Origin: Leptodontidium sp. MPI-SDFR-AT-0119
Lineage: Eukaryota > Ascomycota > Leotiomycetes > Helotiales > Leptodontidiaceae
Direction: 5' to 3'
Length of the DNA: 64,000 bases
Assembly: GCA_020726505.1 (NCBI GenBank)
Contig: JAHLEZ010000005.1
Coordinates: forward strand, 1,736,001 to 1,800,000
A program made the position numbers and the translations under genes. The notes under the pieces were generated by a model. The model was not told the origin of the DNA. It worked only from the letters and a program-made list of their open reading frames with translations, and did not search any database. Of the stretch, positions 1 to 11,192 are shown piece by piece. Numbering within the stretch: the first letter of the stretch is position 1; each line of letters opens with the position of its first letter.

Positions 1-187
1 GCCCTTTTATAGATTTTAATAAAAAAAGATCCACGAGATATACGAACTATATATATTCCAATCGATTCCGAGATTTATATAACGATCGCATAACGTTTAG
101 TAGTGGAAAATAAGTGGTTATATCAAAAATATAGGTTTCGGGATACTCGCTTATGTAATCCCTCTTCAACCCTAACTCAAATACCCC

Positions 188-2790
188 TCAATTGTAATCA
201 TCGTAATCTACAGGCCCACCACCACTATTATCACTCAAATTGACGTCGGAATCGGAATCAGCGGACGAATCTGACTCCATAGGGCTCTCAATATCACTAC
301 CATCCTCTTGCTCGTTGTCGCTAGATATCTTAATCGCTTTTTGTGTTAGTCTTTTGGCGCGAATTAGTCTTTAAGATACGGCTATAACTACAGGCTCTTA
401 TTGTGTAACCTCTTCTTCTTTAATTGTAGTCGATTTCCGACCCCTAGGCTTCTTCCCAGTACTAATCAACGCTTGTAACTTCATAGCTTTGTCGAGTTTA
501 TGTTGTATTTTAGCCTAAGCTTTCTCCTCCTGGATGCGTGCCTTTTCTATTCTTTTTTAAACCTTCGTAGTTTCTTTCTCCTCCCTCTTTTGCTGTCGAG
601 CTAAAGCTTTAGTAACTCTCTCCTCTTCTAACTTTAATATATTTCCAGCAATATTCGCCTCCCTTTGAAGCTTCGCAAGTTTGGACTCCTAGGCAACATC
701 ATTCCTTTCGCCGATGATTCGCAATCCTTCGCCAGAGGAGATTACGCGGCCCCCACCGCGAGGTTTGACTCTCCTAGCACCCTCTTTGTTATTCAATACA
801 AGGGAATTACTGCCCCAAGTATTATTTAGAACGGTTAAAGTAAGCTCTTAGCGCGCGGCGTCAGCTATAATCGCACTAACTGTACTACCTTTACGGAACT
901 TCTTATTAGAAAGTCGCCTTAATGGAGACGATAATATATCTTCGTAGGTCTCAAGAAATTCGGCGTGTGCGTTAATTCCTTTAGCTCCATATAGGGTACC
1001 AAAAAATGGCGTCTTTCTATACTAACGAAGATCATCCGCCGTACTTTTAAGCCCGTAATTCCCGTAGTCTTCTATGCCTCTAGGTTACGAAGGTTGCTCT
1101 AGAGTAGTTGCCACTTCTAGTAATTCGTCGATACGAGAGCTTGCCAATAGAGCTATCAAATCGTTTGTAATATCAACATTGTCGTCACGTGGGAGCTATA
1201 GAAGCTCAATTCCGTCCTCTGGCTCATCGTCGAAAGCTCCGTCATTATAAGTCCACGGGACATAGTCGTATTCTTCGTCTAACGCTGTTTCGGCCTCCTA
1301 GAACTCGTTATTAACTAGAATCCAGCGTGGCACTGGCTCGTTAGATGCAAGAACATTGATTACCGTGAATGGATCACTTAGGGTATAGTTATACACCCGT
1401 CCACCCGTGTCTTTGTCGCCCATTTGAGTATCCTAGGTAAGCTTAAAAACTTTAATAATAACATCCGCGTTCAATGGCCATATGCCGGTACGCCTAAAGG
1501 CTGACTAAATCGTCTCTTTCTTGAAGGTTTTGGCTCTGATCTAGTGAAGGCATTAAAGAAAGGTGTATTTAGTAAAAGAGTTACAGCCGTCTCTAATTCT
1601 ATCTTTAATTGCTCGGCCATGCTAGTGCTTTTCAGACTAGAAACAAGCAACGTCGAGTAGTTGTGTGGCATGTGTTAAGTAAGCAATTAAACAAAAAGGT
1701 ATAATCTTTAGTTGCTCACACCTAGAGATAAACTCGTAGGTTATATGGCTACCATGGCCATCAAATATCAAGAGACGCCAAGGGCCTTGTTGGCGGCCTT
1801 TGGTTTGTTAATCAAAGTGTTAAAGCCACTCTAATACGAGCTCGTCACTTGAGTACCCCTTTTCACTACAAGAGATCTTTGTGCCTAGTAGTAAGTTGTT
1901 GTTAAACATCTTCTTAAGGTAGACAGTCCCCGGCATAATAATGTAACAATCAATAGCGTAGCCAGCAGTAGAGATATACTCAATGATTAACACAGACTCG
2001 CGGTCGACAAGGTCACGGGTGAAAACCTAAAAACAGTTAATACGTACTCAGTCATCAGGATAAGCGGTTTTTTAGTAGTAAAACGTACCTTCCGGATGTT
2101 CTTGTACGTAATAACCGTTATACTACTAATACACCCGACCCTGAAGCCAATTTCGTCTATATTAAAGATATCTTTCTAATATATTAAGTATTTAGCTATC
2201 ACTAGAGCTAACTTCTCAAAGCAACCAGTAATCTCTTCAATCGTCATATAATCTTTACGCTTTTGGTCCATTAGAGTGGTCCGCAAAGCATGATATCGGC
2301 CAGTAACGTCCATTCTGTCCACCCATCTTCTAGCCCAATTTAGCCTAATTCGCTAGAATATCTCCATAGAAAGACTTAATATCATAGTTGCGGCGGCAAT
2401 AATCATATCATATCTCATAGGAAAGCCTCTCTCAATAGCAGTATCAATATACCATATTAAAGACGCCTCTTAAGCCTCATTTAATTTCTTGTTATGACCC
2501 CCATTCTCAACCAACGTCTTTGAACTATCGCTCTTCTTATAACGACTATTTAACGTAAAGTAACTAACTCCACGGAAAACGCTAGTAGCGATACGTAGAC
2601 TAGTAATATCAGTATCATCTAGGTTCTCATATGCCGCCAAAGCAGCCTGAATCCTAGCCTCCTGGCTCATATAAGCGGGGGTCTTATATTTGGGCATCTT
2701 CCGTATGCGAGTAATCCTAGCATCCAAAGGAGACTTCTTCTTGCCCTTCTTGGACCCTCCATGCTTAATTTGAGGCGTAGATTTGGCCAT
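188..2790 (-). mobile_element. Decayed pogo/Fot1-type DNA transposon (transposase remnant)
   Basis: Read on the minus strand, one nearly continuous protein can be followed from an ATG at 2790 to a stop at 188. The N-terminus (2470-2790, open for 106 codons) looks like the helix-turn-helix end of pogo-family transposases (RIQAALAAYENL). Further on are NIDEIGF (about 2150) and LLIFDGHGSH (about 1760), matching the first two acidic catalytic positions of the DDE domain (DExGF and FDGHxSH). The C-terminal part is acidic and Lys/Glu-rich. The frame is broken by many TAA and TAG codons, most explained by C-to-T change of CAA or CAG, the pattern of repeat-induced point mutation (RIP). It cannot encode an active enzyme. 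I could not find matching terminal inverted repeats; the left end may lie outside the window. The family assignment rests on the DDE motifs. Confidence 0.82.
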
Positions 2791-3831
2791 AGTAGGCGTA
2801 GTTCGTAGTCTAGATTAAATCGTGTATGTGTAGGGAAGATATCGCGTTTTTATGTGTTAGTGGGATATCCGGACGCGATTTAGCACCCCTGTCAATGAAC
2901 TGCGGGACGTCCCGAGGTGCCAAGACCTACCAGCTTTACACCAAAAAACCATATTCAGTTCAAAACAACGCATGATTAATTAGCCTTAGCCCTAATACAC
3001 TAGTGTGATAATTATACTTTCAACTGCGGCGTTTTTCTATAAAGAAATCAAATCAAACGGACTAGAATTGGATTTTTAAAGTAATTAAACAGGCTGAATA
3101 GGCCATGTCGAAGTTACTAGTATGTCGAAGTTGGTGGTTCCGACCTACTTGCGTAGGTCGGAAAAAAAAAACAAAAAAAATCAGGAAACCGACGAGTAGT
3201 ACTGTATTTTACTGTACTCTCCCTTCCACCATCCCACCATTCTACCGACTGAGAATGAGATTAAAATTGTGGATAACGAAATTTCATGTTAGAGGAACTA
3301 CAAGCGAATGGGAGGGGGTTGGTGCCGGTTTCGTTTGTGATTGGCTTCATTCGCATAGTAAGAACTCAGGGGGAGGGAGAAGTTGGGATGAAGTGGGCAA
3401 GGGAGAATCCGAAGCCGAATGTGAAATTTCAAGATAATATCGATTTAATTCCCCTTTTCTTCCCAAGCCGAATATCAAGAAGAACGAACGCCTAAAAATA
3501 GTTTCCATACCTTGAGATATTCTAGTATACAGTACAGAGCGCACAGGACAAGACATGGCGGGACCAAAGACAAACTCCAAAATACCTCATTCCCATTCTC
3601 AGGTTCAGACGTTTACTCGCATGACTTCGATCAGATGGTGCAGGATGAACACCACAATACCCTCTCATTCCTCATAACCATCACCTCGTTTCCCTTCACC
3701 CATGGCCAAGTATGTCATTTCCAGTTCCAGATCCTCCCTCCATTACCAACCAACCAACCGAACCCAATCCAAACCTAAACACCAAAAAAAAAGCAAACCC
3801 TCATTCCCCACATCCCTCTCTCCCTTCCCAA
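2791..3831. other. Transposon flank and spacer; no gene seen
   Basis: The first part (to about 2960) is probably the transposon's untranslated end. It holds a short palindrome, GGGACGTCCC near 2907, inside a GCACC...GGTGC inverted pair, but no confirmed terminal repeat. The rest is the region downstream of the chitin synthase gene. Short ORFs here have no recognisable domain. The stretch 3780-3930 is C-rich and probably lies in the 3' untranslated region of that gene. Confidence 0.5.
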
Positions 3832-6800
3832 CTACCCCTTCCTACTCCCCCCGAACCTACTCCCGCCCACACTACTAACCCCGTCCCTCCACTTCTCACC
3901 CACCCTCTCCCCAAAGCCCCCCATCCACTTCGGCGCCTTCATACTAAACTTCACCCTCCCCTCCACCACCGCCTCAATCGCATTCAGCACCCCAAAAGTC
4001 CCACTACCCAGCGCGCGGAACAGCGCCAAACTAGCAACAGACCAAAGGATAATCTTAAGATACGTATTATCACCGACCGCTTTGGGACCATACGTCTCAC
4101 TAACAGCCATAGCAAGGATAGCGTTCGCGACCAGCCAGCAGACGACCATGTACGTGCGCACGGACTTGTAGTAGTCCTCCTGCTGCTGGGCTTCGGATGT
4201 TACGGGTTGGGGGACCTCGAGTCTGTCGCGGAGGTTGCGGAGAGCTTCGTCGTACCCGGAGTCGATGTCGAGTTGTTCGCTCGGCATCTCGAGTTCGACG
4301 GTCGTGGATTTGCCGGAGCCGTGGCCGGTCGCGGCGCCTAGGTCGGTGTGGATTACGTTGTCGCCTTTGGTGCCCCAGGAGATGTCGTGGGTGTTGCAGA
4401 AGGCGTAGACTTGGAGTGTGCAGATGTAGCTTGGTAGTAAGATGAAATATTGTGCGGAGGATGTGAACATGTGCCAGGGGTCGAGGTAGAGGAAGGACAT
4501 CAGGAAGTATAAGCCGACGGTTGAGGCGGTTGAGACGAAGAGGTTCGTGAATGCGTTGTTGCCGATCTTGAGCTGGGAGTCTTTGGCTGTGAGCTGCTTG
4601 ATGATGATCCAGAAGGACGCGAAGATCGTGTAGATCATTATGATGGCGTAGATTATCATGGACATCAGATAGAGCCGTTTAGCACCTTGAGGACGGTTGC
4701 CCATCGAGAGGATGAATTGTGTGCAGATTAGAAGGATGCATGTGTATCTGAATATCACGAAGATTACTTTCCCGATCCCGTGTCCGAAGGGGTCGATGAG
4801 GGGGTCGGATAACGAGCCCGCGACGAAGTAGAATGTTAGATAGAAGTTGGCGAGTGAGAAGTAGGTGAAGAGGAGTTGGATGAATTGGTAGACGAATTCG
4901 ATGTGTAGTAGGATTTTACGTCCCATAGTATGATCGGTGTTCCAGATTTGTCTGAAATGGACGAGAGAGTAAACAGCAGCGAAAAAGGCGCCGTTGAGCC
5001 AACGACGACGTTGGGAGATGAATTCAGGGACGGAGTCTAGATAATGTCAGTCTATACTCTCGACCCCTCATACTCAAACCATCCCCTATTTTGTAGACAC
5101 CTCAGACAGGGTAAAAGGGAACTAAACTCACCAGGTACATCAGTCTCCCCTGTACAACTCTTAACATACTTCAACACCCACTTCTCATCCCTCTTGGCAA
5201 CCAGCTCCCAACACAGGATCCGATCCTCAGCCAAATACATATTAGCGGTAAAGACATCTGCATTCTGACCATGGAGCGTCTCGCCCTTGAAATACTGACT
5301 GAGCGGACCATGACCAGTATGATCATTCTGCAAAGCATGATAACGGTACGCACTCAGCGCTCCAGGCAAGACAGTGATATATCCAAACACCGACTCTAGA
5401 GGCTTATCCAGGATATTTGACAGCTTGTACTCGAAGTTCTGGGACGCCACGAGAGGGTTGAGCAAGCCGGTGCCATATTTGCCTTTCATGGCTTTGATCT
5501 CCCCACAAGCACCTGCAACGTTCGAGTCCGTGTCGAAAGCTTTCCATAGATGATAGAGTGAGTTCCCACCTGGTTTCGTGCCAACATCAAGCATGATACA
5601 GATATTTGGCGTCAGTGCCCGGCCGAAAGCGTTGAAGAACCAGCGATGCGAATTCAGTTTCTTAGCGTTCTTCTCTTTCATACAGAAAATCATCTGGCAA
5701 GGCACAATACCCTTCTCAGCACCCTTGAACTTGAGTTCTGAGTCGAGGGATACTTGGGTGGTGTACTCGTACACGTGAGCTTGCACTTCCTTCTGATTGA
5801 CTAGGTTCTTGGCTATGCCATCTTGGTAGACTCCCATAGCGGCGAGAGCATCAAGGGTTCGAGGATAGACCTTCTGACGACCGTCGGCGATGACACAAAC
5901 GACTATCTTCTGCCATCCGTTCTCACCCCACGTCCTAGACTTCGACCGTCCGCAGAAATGCGACACGTTCTTCATGACCGCGTGCATAGTCCGCGTGAAA
6001 TCAATCTCGTTCTCATTGTACATAGTGATACAGATGAACAACTCCGTCTCTCGTGCCGTACTCCCGATGTTCTGGCGGAGTTTATAGCCCTTGGAAACGA
6101 AATCGTCAGGATCGCAGGTCACGGCCGTGTACCGCATATGAGTGAACTCGATCTCGTCTCTCCTGGGCAGGAAACTGTACAGGATAGTTGGGATCTTGCA
6201 CTCGAGGATCAGCTCGCCGTTGATAAGCTTGACTTCCTTCTTGGCCATCTGCGCCTGTCGAGCTCCACGTCTCTCTTGTTTGCCATCTGGCGCTGGGCCG
6301 TAATGTTCGTAATCCTCCTCCTCCTGCTCCTCTTCTTCGTTTTGTAGAGTGTCGGTCGTCATGTATGAATCACGGCTTTTCAAACCATGTCTGAACCCTG
6401 ATTTCGTCGTGCTTGGGGGGCCAAATACATCATCGCCATCTCCGATATCGTTCTCAAGTGGGATAGAAATCGTAGCATCGTCTGCGAAAACCGAGTTTCT
6501 AGCTGAAGCACCGGGTCCTGAGAATAGCGGCGCAGGAGGTAATGGCCGTCTTGGACTGCCACCATATCTGGAAGATGGCGTGCCAGGTCTCGACCCGCCA
6601 TTGATTTCCGACGGCTCGTAGTTGATATTAGGAGGAGGAGGCCTGATGTATTCCGCCGAACCTCTCGACGGACTCCACGATCTCGTGGGCGAAGTTCGTC
6701 CCGAAGGCGAGTAAGGTACATATGTGGAATCTGGGGGCGGCATCATCGGCGCGGTGTCTATAATAGAGGGTGCTGGCTCTGAGTTCACAGACGGCTGGTA

Positions 6801-7406
6801 GGATCGTCGGGGTGTGTATTGACTAATGGGGGAACTATTGTGTAAGCTTGACTGATTCTTCAAGGAGGATTCTAGTTTTGACAGAGGGGATTTGACGGGG
6901 TTTCTGAGACTGCGTCTGCGTGAGGGGCCATCTGGGATGGAGGGCAAGACAAGATCCATATCTGTACCCGTCGATGCCGCTGTTTCTGTCCCTGTCTCTG
7001 TTCTCGTCCTCGAAGAAGATTTTTTCTGCAGCTTGCAGGTCTTCGACGAGATAGCCTCTTCTTCTTCCTTGAGAGATGCGAGATGCTCGGGGGTAGAGAG
7101 TGGGACAGGTCTCTGGTGCAGTTTCTTCTTCTGAAGCTTGACTGCCAGAGGTCGGGGTAGGAAGTTCTTGGATTGTTCGGACTCAGACTGAGCTCGAGGC
7201 CGGGAATGAAACTGAAGCTCAAATTGAGATTGAGATTGAGATGGTGGCACATACGGACGAATCTCCGGCTCGTCGACGGACGTCAACAATCGGATGTGTG
7301 ACGAGTTGCTAGGTTGACCTGTAGGCGTGGAACCGTTCTCGTCGCCGTACGAAGGAGGTTCCGAGTACATTGGAGGACGTCCTCCTGGAGTATTTGGGCC
7401 GTCCAT
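3832..7406 (-). CDS. Chitin synthase, division 1 (class I or III)
   Basis: Processive glycosyltransferase 2 enzyme that makes chitin from UDP-GlcNAc at the plasma membrane. Two exons (7406-5132 and 5036-3832) are joined by a 95-nt intron (GTGAGT...TAG) and encode 1159 residues. Residues 1 to about 385 are Ser/Pro-rich and probably disordered. The catalytic part follows, with [16 protein letters not shown] near residue 725 and QRRRWLNG near 768. The last motif only appears once exon 2 is joined, which supports the splice site. The C-terminal part has a series of membrane helices (for example [15 protein letters not shown]) and the [16 protein letters not shown] block. Lack of a myosin head or cytochrome b5 domain excludes classes V-VII, and the layout excludes class IV. 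The unusually long N-terminus argues for class I, but some C-terminal motifs also fit class III. msb2 lies upstream on the same strand. Confidence 0.93.
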
Positions 7407-8399
7407 TGTGATTGTGATGGTTGTGAGGGTTGCGCTGTGGAATGCGCCAATTCGCGCTCGCAGGGAATGTGTGTTTACTTTCTGCTCATCCGGATTTATC
7501 GGAAAACCGTCGTAAGTCTCTGGAAGAGGATCTCGGGGTTCAAGCGATTGTTCGATAGCAATCGACTCGAAGTGTGATGTCTGAAGGGAAAATGTCCTTG
7601 CGTGAGACAGAGAGGGGAGAACAATATGGGAGGGGAGAGTAGCGTAGGGCGTCAGAGCTCGATATGATGCTTTGTGTCGGGTGTTTTTCCCGCTGTCGGA
7701 GCGTTACCTATGGCAACATGAGGCTGTGCGCGAAAATCACATGGTAATTTCTAGCCGATCAGGATAGGGGCACCCTGGTCAGAACGGAAAGGAAATTTGT
7801 GATGATTTGGCATGTCAAACGAAACGCTGGCAGATTGGGGAAAGACTTCTGAGGTCCGAGTCGACAGCAGTTCGGCCAAACAACTGCATGTCAGTCATAT
7901 TTCCAAACGCAGCCTTTACATTCTGCTCAGAAGATCAAATCGTCATTTTTTACACCATGCAACAATTTATTATTGGTCACAACCGGGCCACTGCACACCA
8001 AACGAAGTCCAATTCAAATCGCTTTTTATTGGAATCCATATTCATCGGATCATAAATGTACAAAGCCTCTTGACTCCTCAATTCTGTCCGCCGCATGCCC
8101 CAAGCCTCTCTTTCTTTCTCCTCTGCACTACTCGTACTAAAATAAGCCCCTGATCAGATCAATGTCGAAAATAATGACGAGAGATCCCAGTCGATGCAGG
8201 GGGTGTGGGTGACGTCTCCGAACGCCGAGATGAAGGTTTGATGACAAGAAAATGGGGAGCGCCATGCTCAGGATCAAACACAGGAGAGTGTTGATATGGT
8301 TGATTGTATTGTACAGCGTAAGTTGAGGTAGATCGCGGGGCGGGTGATGGGTATCAAAAACAGAGCTGAAAAATATCGACTGGTGTATTATGTGATTGC
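7407..8399 (-). promoter_or_regulatory. Spacer: chitin synthase upstream region and msb2 3' region
   Basis: About 990 bases between two minus-strand genes. It must hold the chitin synthase promoter and 5' leader (near 7407-7800) and the msb2 3' untranslated region (near 8399-8000). No convincing ORF, RNA gene or clear TATA box is visible. Confidence 0.5.
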
Positions 8400-11192
8400 T
8401 CAGTTCCAGCCGAGGGAGTTCTCAGCCATCATAGGTGCCGAAATTTGCTGAGTCCTTGCAGAGTTGCCAGTTCTTCCGCTTCCCCGGCTGTTTCTATCGT
8501 ATCCCGGAGTTGTTCGTCCACCGGACATGAAGGCACCACCTCCCATCAATGCCGGGCTACCAGATTGTCTCATCTCACCACCATGAAGGACAGAGCTTGA
8601 TCGACGATGGCCCTGCTTGCGCTTCTTATACCTTCGTGCAATCAAGAACATAGCCGCACCATAAGCTACAGAACCTCCGACAGCGGCCATGGCAATACCA
8701 GCTGTTGCTCCAGTCTTGCCAGGAGATTGATTTTGCTCATTGGTATCACCAAAGACTGAGTTTCCATTGCCTGAAGCGGAGCTAGTCGAGGGCTCACTGC
8801 CACCCGAAGTACCAGTAGACCCACCAGTCTCCAAGTTAGATCCAGGCGTCAAGGGAATTGCAGGGTTGATGTAATTCATGAGCGTGTTGACACTAGCATC
8901 GTCGTTGTTGTACAGGGCAGATGCTGGAATGTGAAGGTCCAAAGAAAGAGTGCTGACCATGTTGCTTGGAATGTATGCCAACGCCAATGTCGTGATGTAG
9001 TTCATTCTTTGCGTGGTATCGAGAGGAACAAGACTGTGCATGGTGACCTGAGTCTTTTTCAATCCCAATCCGTCGGAAATACCTTGTGGTAGATACTCGA
9101 AAATCTGAGCAGATGACATTGGGTTGTCCACAACAAACTTATAGTTCAAGGGGAACAGGAATCCAAGTTGTATCTGGGTGGTATCTTCAGGCTGGACGGT
9201 AGCATTTGGATTGGTAATGACTCTGGGCAAGCTCGAGGCAATTCCAGTTGGCTGAGAGGTCTGGGTCTGTCCAATTGGTAAAGTGGTTGAAGATGCCGCA
9301 ATGATCGTCGCTGGAAGCCACAAAGATGTATCGCTATTCGTCGAGATTGGGGCGATCGTTTGAGGAATGACCGATGTTGTGGTTGGAGCAAGAGTCGTAG
9401 TGGGCAGAGACGTCTCGACTGGACCAGCGGTTGTCGAAGGTGCTGAGGTTTGTGGGTCGGTAGGTTCGGTGGCATTGGTGGTAGACGCTGTTGAAGTTGG
9501 TGTAGTATCCGACAAAGAAAGAGTGACCGATCCAGAAGGGAGACTCGTCGTAATATCACTTCCATTGACTGAAGTGGAAGTCGTCAATGGATCGCCAGTG
9601 ATCGGGATTGAGGTTGAATTAACAGAGCTGGTGATGACAGGACTGTCAGTAGGGGTGGTAATCGGTGGGGTCGTGGTAATGGGCCCTGAAGTGATTGGTC
9701 CTGTGGTGGTATCCGTTGGAGTTGGGTCAACTGTGGTGGTATCCGTTGGGGTTGGGCCAACTGTGGTGATCGGTCCTGAGGTCGAGTCTGTGGGCGTGGG
9801 AGGGATAGTCGTCAAATCTGTAGGTGTCAAGGTGACATCGGTCACGGTTGGAGTTGAATCTGGAATGGTGGTGTTGACTGTAGGCTCAGGACTTGGTGTT
9901 GGTATAGGCTCAGGAATAGTGGTCACGGGCTCAATGGTGCTGGTTGCGGATCCCAAATCAGTGCTAGCAGTCTCAAGAATACTGGAAAGAATTCCTCCAA
10001 GATCGGTTGTTGGGGCCGATGTCACGGTGGGCTCAGCAGAAGACGAGATGACGGGCGTGATAGTAGATCCAGTCCCATCAACTGTGGTGGTTGGAGCGCT
10101 GCCTGTACCAATAATTGAAGAAAGGTCAATCAAGGGAGTAGTAGTTGGCTCTGCCTCCGATGCAGTTGTTGGATCCGCAGTGCTTGTTGGAGCGCTGCCT
10201 GTACCAATAATTGAAGAAAGGTCAATCAAGGGAGTAGTAGTTGGCTCTGCCTCCGATGCAGTTGTTGGATCCGCGGTGCTTGTTGGAGCCGAAGATTCCA
10301 CTGCACTCGTAGGCTCAGATGTAGGCTCACTAGTTGGCTCTACAGACGCAGAGGTCGACGAAGGGATCAAGACAGAGCTGAGAACCTCTCCAAGAGAAGG
10401 CAGAATTCCATCAGCGGTGGTCGTTGGAGCCGAGCTTTCAGTAGTAGTGGTTGGATCAGAGCTCTCAGCAGTCGTAGTTGGAGCCGAACTTTCCACGCCA
10501 GTTGAACCAGCTGATCCAGTGAACGAAACTCCATCACTGGAACTATCACTCTTGGGAGTCGGGGTCGCTGTTGGAGATGTGGTCGCATCAGTCAGAATTC
10601 CACCTGGACCAAAAGTAATTCCTTCAGCAGAAGATGTCGTTGTCGGATCGGCCGTATCAGACTGGGACGAATCGCTCGATGGACTGGGGGTTGGTTGAAT
10701 GACAACATCGGGAGTGGATCCAGTTGGTGCAGGATCCAAAGCAGTAGTGATGAAACCCAAGAATCCTTGACTTGTAGTTGGGTCTGGAGTTGAGGTCTCA
10801 GTAGGACCCTTGGACTCATCAGAACTAGTGCTTGACTTCGATGCCGTGGGTTGAATTGGGCTGAAAGTACTGTCGAAGAAACCTCCTGTTCCTGCTGCCG
10901 GGGATGGGTTGGAGCTTGAGCTAGCCGAGTCCGATGTTGAATCCTGTTGTCCAGTTATCGAGTCCAAGAAATCCGACAGGCCTCTCTTCGTCGACGAAGA
11001 CGAACTCGAAGGTGAGGAAGACGACGTAAGTCTCTCCTGGCTAGTCTGCTGCGGCGCAGACGTGATGGTAGTGTTAAAAAAGACTTGTCGCTTGATCTGC
11101 CTGGGAAAATAGAATTTAGGTCGCTGAGGCTCAGCAGCGGCGAAGGTAGAAAGGACCGCCACAGAGGCCACAAATAGCGTAGGTGTATGCAT
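8400..11192 (-). CDS. msb2: Signalling mucin MSB2
   Basis: Cell-surface mucin sensor acting upstream of Cdc42 and the Fus3/Kss1-type (Pmk1) MAP kinase cascade; in plant pathogens it helps sense surfaces. One exon, 930 residues. Residues 1-20 form a signal peptide (MHTPTLFVASVAVLSTFAAA). A Ser/Thr/Pro-rich mucin region runs to about residue 665, with internal tandem repeats. Next comes a conserved extracellular block, IQLGFLFPLNYKFVVDNP through YLPQGISDGLGL and DTTQRMNYITTLALAYIPS, as in fungal MSB2 proteins. A single membrane helix lies near 824-848 (IAMAAVGGSVAYGAAMFLIA), followed by a basic RRYKKRK stop-transfer and an approximately 80-residue tail ending SAPMMAENSLGWN. HKR1-like mucins are the alternative, but the conserved juxtamembrane block and tail favour MSB2. 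The opposite strand is also open over 443 codons, which is a by-product of Thr/Ser codon use. Confidence 0.93.
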   Translation of the reverse strand: MHTPTLFVASVAVLSTFAAAEPQRPKFYFPRQIKRQVFFNTTITSAPQQTSQERLTSSSSPSSSSSSTKRGLSDFLDSITGQQDSTSDSASSSSNPSPAAGTGGFFDSTFSPIQPTASKSSTSSDESKGPTETSTPDPTTSQGFLGFITTALDPAPTGSTPDVVIQPTPSPSSDSSQSDTADPTTTSSAEGITFGPGGILTDATTSPTATPTPKSDSSSDGVSFTGSAGSTGVESSAPTTTAESSDPTTTTESSAPTTTADGILPSLGEVLSSVLIPSSTSASVEPTSEPTSEPTSAVESSAPTSTADPTTASEAEPTTTPLIDLSSIIGTGSAPTSTADPTTASEAEPTTTPLIDLSSIIGTGSAPTTTVDGTGSTITPVISSSAEPTVTSAPTTDLGGILSSILETASTDLGSATSTIEPVTTIPEPIPTPSPEPTVNTTIPDSTPTVTDVTLTPTDLTTIPPTPTDSTSGPITTVGPTPTDTTTVDPTPTDTTTGPITSGPITTTPPITTPTDSPVITSSVNSTSIPITGDPLTTSTSVNGSDITTSLPSGSVTLSLSDTTPTSTASTTNATEPTDPQTSAPSTTAGPVETSLPTTTLAPTTTSVIPQTIAPISTNSDTSLWLPATIIAASSTTLPIGQTQTSQPTGIASSLPRVITNPNATVQPEDTTQIQLGFLFPLNYKFVVDNPMSSAQIFEYLPQGISDGLGLKKTQVTMHSLVPLDTTQRMNYITTLALAYIPSNMVSTLSLDLHIPASALYNNDDASVNTLMNYINPAIPLTPGSNLETGGSTGTSGGSEPSTSSASGNGNSVFGDTNEQNQSPGKTGATAGIAMAAVGGSVAYGAAMFLIARRYKKRKQGHRRSSSVLHGGEMRQSGSPALMGGGAFMSGGRTTPGYDRNSRGSGRTGNSARTQQISAPMMAENSLGWN
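9701..9760 (-). repeat. 30-bp tandem repeat in msb2
   Basis: Two adjacent 30-bp units (9701-9730 and 9731-9760) differ at two bases. They encode the mucin motif PTPTDTTTV(D/G) and keep the reading frame. Confidence 0.8.
10093..10284 (-). repeat. 96-bp tandem duplication in msb2
   Basis: Two adjacent 96-bp units (10093-10188 and 10189-10284) are identical except for one A/G difference in GGATCCGC(A/G)GTG. Each encodes 32 residues containing TADPTTASEAEPTTTPLIDL and SSIIGTGSAPTS. The near-identity points to a recent duplication or ongoing gene conversion in the mucin domain. Confidence 0.92.

Noticed and set aside
9367..10698. 443-codon open frame on the plus strand opposite msb2
   Set aside because: It is antisense to the Thr/Ser/Pro repeats of msb2, gives a Val/Gly-rich protein with no domain, and follows from codon use on the other strand.
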